Below are positions 61,190-64,000 of a stretch of DNA of 64,000 nt, piece by piece; the stretch's first letter is position 1, and the number at the start of each line of letters is the position of its first letter. The translations under genes and the position numbers were made by a program. The notes under the pieces were generated by a model. It saw nothing but the letters and a program-made list of their open reading frames with translations, ran no database searches and was not told where the DNA came from. Source of the DNA: Falsirhodobacter xinxiangensis (GTDB lineage Bacteria > Pseudomonadota > Alphaproteobacteria > Rhodobacterales > Rhodobacteraceae); contig NZ_SMYN01000008.1 of assembly GCF_004959935.1 (NCBI RefSeq), positions 62,352 through 126,351 of the forward strand, written 5' to 3'.

Positions 61190-61710
61190 GCCGCCTCCAG
61201 CCAGGGGCCGCCATGGCCTTTGACGATGCGCCGCGCCGCGCCGTATTCGCGCAAGGCCACCGCGCGACCGTCCGGCAGCAGCACCTCGCCATCCAGACGC
61301 GGGATTTGCGGCAAGGCCAGCACCGCCGGGACCAGCGCGGGATCGGCGATCAGCAGGTCCAGATCCGACCCCGCCCGCAGGTATGGCAGCCCCGTCAGCG
61401 CCTGCCATGCCGCCGAGCCATAGACTCGCATCGCCCCGATGGCGCGAAGCTGCGTCAGGCGATCTGCCCATGGGGCGTGGTCGATCTCGTCCAGACCGGG
61501 CGGGGGGCGCAGGTCGGTCAGGCGGTCCAGCGGCAGGTGCAGCCCGATGCGCCGTTTGTCGGGCGTGGCAAGGCCCAGCCGCACCGTGCCCGGATCGTCG
61601 CCGGGATGCGAGGCGGCGACGACGAACCACCGCCCCGCCGCCGCCCAATCGCCCGCCTCGCCCGGAAGCGGTCCCGACACGCGGGCGAAGCTGTGGCGGT
61701 CAGGCCGCAT
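61186..61710 (-). CDS. mdcG: Malonate decarboxylase holo-ACP synthase (phosphoribosyl-dephospho-CoA transferase)
   Basis: The 174-aa nucleotidyltransferase has the MdcG active-site block VYGSAAWQALTGLPYLRAGSD followed by LDLLI, with the Asp pair that binds metal (SDLD). It transfers the prosthetic group to the serine of MdcC. The ATG at 61710 overlaps mdcE by 11 bases; an ATG 33 bases earlier is possible. Confidence 0.92.
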   Translation of the reverse strand: MRPDRHSFARVSGPLPGEAGDWAAAGRWFVVAASHPGDDPGTVRLGLATPDKRRIGLHLPLDRLTDLRPPPGLDEIDHAPWADRLTQLRAIGAMRVYGSAAWQALTGLPYLRAGSDLDLLIADPALVPAVLALPQIPRLDGEVLLPDGRAVALREYGAARRIVKGHGGPWLEAA

Positions 61711-62392
61711 CGCCGCGCACGTCGGCAGACACCCGGCGCGCAAGGGTGCGCCCGCCGCGCTGCTCGCCCAGGGTGCGGCGGGTGTCGGGGCCGGGGTCCT
61801 CGGCCAGCGCCCTTTCCAGACAGGCAGCCAGATCGCCTTCCCAGATCCCGCGCACAGCGCCCATCGCGATGTAATTCTCCACCCCCGGTGCGAAGACGGC
61901 CGAGCTCTGCGACAACTCCTCCAGCCGCTCCAGCGGGATCTTGGTCACGCGCGACATGGCGGGCAGGTTCATCACCTTCACCTCGGCTTCGGGCAGCGCG
62001 TAACAGGCATCGGCCAGCATGGACGACGACAGGAAGCCCGCGCTGACCGCCTCGCCATAGACCAGACCGATGATCCTGTGGCCACGCCCCCGCGCATGAT
62101 CCAGGCATTTGGCCAGATGCGCGATATAGGCGTTCAGGCAGATCGTTTCGTCCCGGCGGCTCATCTTCTGGCCCAGCGTATCGACCAGCAGCAGGATCGG
62201 GCGGCCCGGATGATCGCGGCAGATGCGCAGCACCTCGCCCGCCATGCGGTGCGACAGGGCGGCCCCGATGGCAGCGCGGTCGCGGGTGCCGATGACAGCC
62301 ACATCGCCCGCGGGTCCGGCGAAATAGTCGCCGTCGAAGGCGATGTCATGCCCGTTCGGAAAAAGCTGTGGCAGCAGATCGTCGATCTTCAT
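61700..62392 (-). CDS. mdcE: Malonate decarboxylase gamma subunit
   Basis: The 230-aa carboxyltransferase-like subunit shows GTRDRAAIGAALSHRMAGEVL, LLLVDTLGQKMSRRDE (oxyanion/CoA loop) and VYGEAVSAGFLSSSMLADACYALPEAEVKVMNL as expected for MdcE. With MdcD it decarboxylates malonyl-S-MdcC. Start ATG 62392 overlaps the mdcD stop as ATGA. Confidence 0.94.
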   Translation of the reverse strand: MKIDDLLPQLFPNGHDIAFDGDYFAGPAGDVAVIGTRDRAAIGAALSHRMAGEVLRICRDHPGRPILLLVDTLGQKMSRRDETICLNAYIAHLAKCLDHARGRGHRIIGLVYGEAVSAGFLSSSMLADACYALPEAEVKVMNLPAMSRVTKIPLERLEELSQSSAVFAPGVENYIAMGAVRGIWEGDLAACLERALAEDPGPDTRRTLGEQRGGRTLARRVSADVRGDAA

Positions 62393-63240
62393 GCAAGTTT
62401 TCCTTCGATGGCGGAAAGGAAATCGTCCGTGTCCAGAAGCGGCAGGCGCGCGGGGGTTTCGATGCCAAGGTCGGCCCAGATGTCCAACGCATCCTCGGCG
62501 GCGCCGAAGCGGTCCAGACGCGCGCCGAGCAGGGCATGTTCCGCTTCGACATCCAGCGGCACCGGGTCCAGCCGGATCGCGGCGCGGAAGGCGGCGATGT
62601 CGTCCGGGACCAGAACCGCCTCGCCGAAGATCGCGCGGTTCTTGCCGCCGGTGACGCGCCAGACCAGCGCGCGGTCGGCGGCGTCGAACTCCTCGACCCC
62701 CATCGTCGTCTCGATCACCTCGGGGCCGGACAGGCCAAGGCGGGCATCTTCGGACATGATCAGCCGGTCGCACAGGCAGGTGGCGATGCCCATGCCGCCG
62801 AAGACGCCCACGCGCCCGCCGTTCAGCACGATCACCGGAACGCCCGCACCGCGCAGGGCAAGGATCGCGCGCATGATTTCCGACACCGCGATCAGGCCCG
62901 CATTCGCCTCGTGCAGCCGCACGCCACCGGATTCCAGCAACAGCAGCACAGGCGCGCGTTCGTCCAAAGCGCGTTCCAGCAGGCCGGTGATCTTGGCGCC
63001 ATGCACCTCGCCCACCGCGCCGCCCATGAACGCGCCCTCCTGCGCCGCGATCAGCATTGGCGCGCCCTCCAGCGTGCCGCGTCCCACGGCCACGCCATCG
63101 TCGAAGGCGGCGGGCTGATTCAGCTGCGCCAGATGCGGGCTGGTGATCCGCGCCTCGGGCGGGACGAATTCGGTGAAGCTGCCGGGATCGAGCAGCCCGG
63201 CGATCCGTTCCCGCGCGGTGGCTTCAAGCCAACTGGTCAT
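62389..63240 (-). CDS. mdcD: Malonate decarboxylase beta subunit
   Basis: The 283-aa crotonase-fold carboxyltransferase subunit has AAQEGAFMGGAVGEVHGAKITG near 65-86, LLLESGGVRLHEANAGL near 99-115 and FGGMGIATCLCDRLIMSEDARLGLSGPEVIE near 148-178. It pairs with MdcE. The ATG at 63240 overlaps the mdcC stop by four bases. Confidence 0.94.
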   Translation of the reverse strand: MTSWLEATARERIAGLLDPGSFTEFVPPEARITSPHLAQLNQPAAFDDGVAVGRGTLEGAPMLIAAQEGAFMGGAVGEVHGAKITGLLERALDERAPVLLLLESGGVRLHEANAGLIAVSEIMRAILALRGAGVPVIVLNGGRVGVFGGMGIATCLCDRLIMSEDARLGLSGPEVIETTMGVEEFDAADRALVWRVTGGKNRAIFGEAVLVPDDIAAFRAAIRLDPVPLDVEAEHALLGARLDRFGAAEDALDIWADLGIETPARLPLLDTDDFLSAIEGKLA

Positions 63241-63554
63241 GCGCCGCCCCCCGTATGATCCGAAAGCGCCTGATCCAGCCGCAGCGCGACCACGGCGGGC
63301 GTCGCGCCCGCATCGTTGATCGACACGCGGATGTCGCCCACCTGCCAACGCGCAAAGACATCGGCCAGCACCGCCTGCCAGATCGCGCCGAAACCGACCG
63401 CTGCCGTCTGCACCTCGACCCGGACGCGCCCGCCAAGGTCGGCGGGCTCCACCAGCACCTCAAGGTTGCCCGACCCCAGAACCCCGGTCAGCGTGGGGCG
63501 GTTGCGCGGGGCCACCGGCGCGCCGCCGTCGAATTCATACTCCAGCCGTTCCAT
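63237..63554 (-). CDS. mdcC: Malonate decarboxylase acyl carrier protein (delta subunit)
   Basis: The 105-aa carrier has the prosthetic-group serine at position 28 in VLGSGNLEVLVEP, the expected MdcC motif, and the C-terminal LSDHTGGGA tail. The ATG at 63554 overlaps the mdcA stop as TGATG; a GTG three bases earlier is possible. MdcG and MdcB provide its unusual 2'-(5''-phosphoribosyl)-3'-dephospho-CoA group. Confidence 0.93.
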   Translation of the reverse strand: MERLEYEFDGGAPVAPRNRPTLTGVLGSGNLEVLVEPADLGGRVRVEVQTAAVGFGAIWQAVLADVFARWQVGDIRVSINDAGATPAVVALRLDQALSDHTGGGA

Positions 63555-64000
63555 CACCAGCTCCTGAATTTCGCGGGGGGATCGTAAAGCCCGCCCGATG
63601 CCCGGACGAGGTCCTTCATCGACTTCGCCGCCAGAAGATCGCGCGTCGCCAGTTTCGGGTCGATCCCGATATCGGCGGGGCGGCGGATCACGCCCCGGTC
63701 ACGCAGGTTTTCCACCGCCCGCTTGTCACGCGCCAGCCCCACGGGGGTATAGCCCGCAACGCCCCGGATCGCCTGTTCGCGTTCTTCGGGGGTGCGGCAC
63801 AGCAGCAGGTTGGCGATGCCTTCTTCGGTCAGGATATGGGTAACGTCGTCGCCATAGATCATCACCGGCGGCAGATCGAGCCCCGCCTGATCGGCCAGTT
63901 CCCACGCGTCCAGACGGTCCACGAAGGCGGGGGCCATGTGTTCGCGGAACGTCTCGACCATCTGCACGACCAGCTTGCGGCCGCGGAATCCGTCCTGCCC
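63554..64000 (-). CDS. mdcA: Malonate decarboxylase alpha subunit (partial, C-terminal part)
   Basis: The open frame continues off the right edge. The visible C-terminal 148 residues start GQDGFRGRKLVVQMVETFRE and include VMIYGDDVTHILTEEGIANLLL, the Glu region typical of acetyl-S-ACP:malonate ACP transferases (MdcA). MdcA exchanges acetyl for malonyl on the carrier. Most of the protein, and the operon promoter, lie outside the window. Confidence 0.92.
   Translation of the reverse strand, partial: GQDGFRGRKLVVQMVETFREHMAPAFVDRLDAWELADQAGLDLPPVMIYGDDVTHILTEEGIANLLLCRTPEEREQAIRGVAGYTPVGLARDKRAVENLRDRGVIRRPADIGIDPKLATRDLLAAKSMKDLVRASGGLYDPPAKFRSW

Noticed and set aside
1-64000. Searched for tRNA/rRNA genes, CRISPR arrays, insertion sequences, integrases and attachment sites
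   Set aside because: No cloverleaf, rRNA block, regularly spaced repeat, transposase or integrase signature was recognised on either strand.

Overview
The window is a high-GC, gene-dense chromosomal segment that looks like an alphaproteobacterium of the Rhodobacteraceae type. The evidence is two VPLPA-CTERM sorting tails, a TRAP transporter, alphaproteobacterial-style hydroxyproline and malonate operons, and frequent ATGA/TGATG gene overlaps. I cannot assign a genus. No rRNA, tRNA, insertion sequence, phage gene or CRISPR array was found. Genes run off both window edges: a 5-FCL-like gene on the left and mdcA on the right.

Layout. (1) 1-4295 (+): an NMT1/THI5-type ABC importer with a double-length permease, flanked by two 5-formyltetrahydrofolate cyclo-ligase-like genes, probably thiamin-precursor related. 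(2) 4290-6396 (-): a periplasmic rhodanese and a YeeE/YedE sulfur transporter. (3) 6556-16134: a hydroxyproline catabolism locus with a polar amino-acid ABC importer, D-amino-acid dehydrogenase, 4-hydroxyproline epimerase and AcnX-type cis-3-hydroxyproline dehydratase on (-), and a Ldh-family imino-acid reductase, GntR regulator and DapA-like deaminase on (+). (4) 16176-20716: a three-subunit periplasmic flavo-dehydrogenase (cytochrome c, GMC, small subunit) with a divergent LysR gene. (5) 20814-24720: isochorismatase-like hydrolase, LysR, pirin and a DUF5996-acetyltransferase fusion.

(6) 25013-42111 (+): the most interesting region. A PadR regulator and a membrane HAAS-type partner precede a compact operon: type I PKS (KS-AT-DH-psiKR-degenerate ER-KR-ACP), one-module NRPS (C-A-PCP-TE with a Cys nucleophile), a secreted SGNH-fold protein that has lost its catalytic residues, an outer-membrane beta-barrel, an MBL-fold hydrolase, a beta-lactamase-like serine hydrolase, an acyl-CoA synthetase and an Sfp-type phosphopantetheinyl transferase. 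The predicted product is a short N-acyl amino acid or its lactone; the hand-read A-domain code is threonine-like. I do not recognise a named product.

(7) 42198-44068 (+): a periplasmic protein, CcdA and a thioredoxin-like protein. (8) 44123-50880 (-): a ThDP enzyme, a TRIC/YadS channel, a cobalamin-type ABC importer under a cobalamin riboswitch, a ParDE module, a small membrane protein and a secreted nuclease. (9) 50981-55452: a GT61 enzyme, tenA under a TPP riboswitch, a SleB-like lipoprotein, a 59-aa ORF, a VPLPA-CTERM protein and a lytic transglycosylase. (10) 55505-64000 (-): a TRAP transporter, a secreted VPLPA-CTERM sugar-isomerase-like protein and a malonate decarboxylase operon in the order mdcA-C-D-E-G-B-H.
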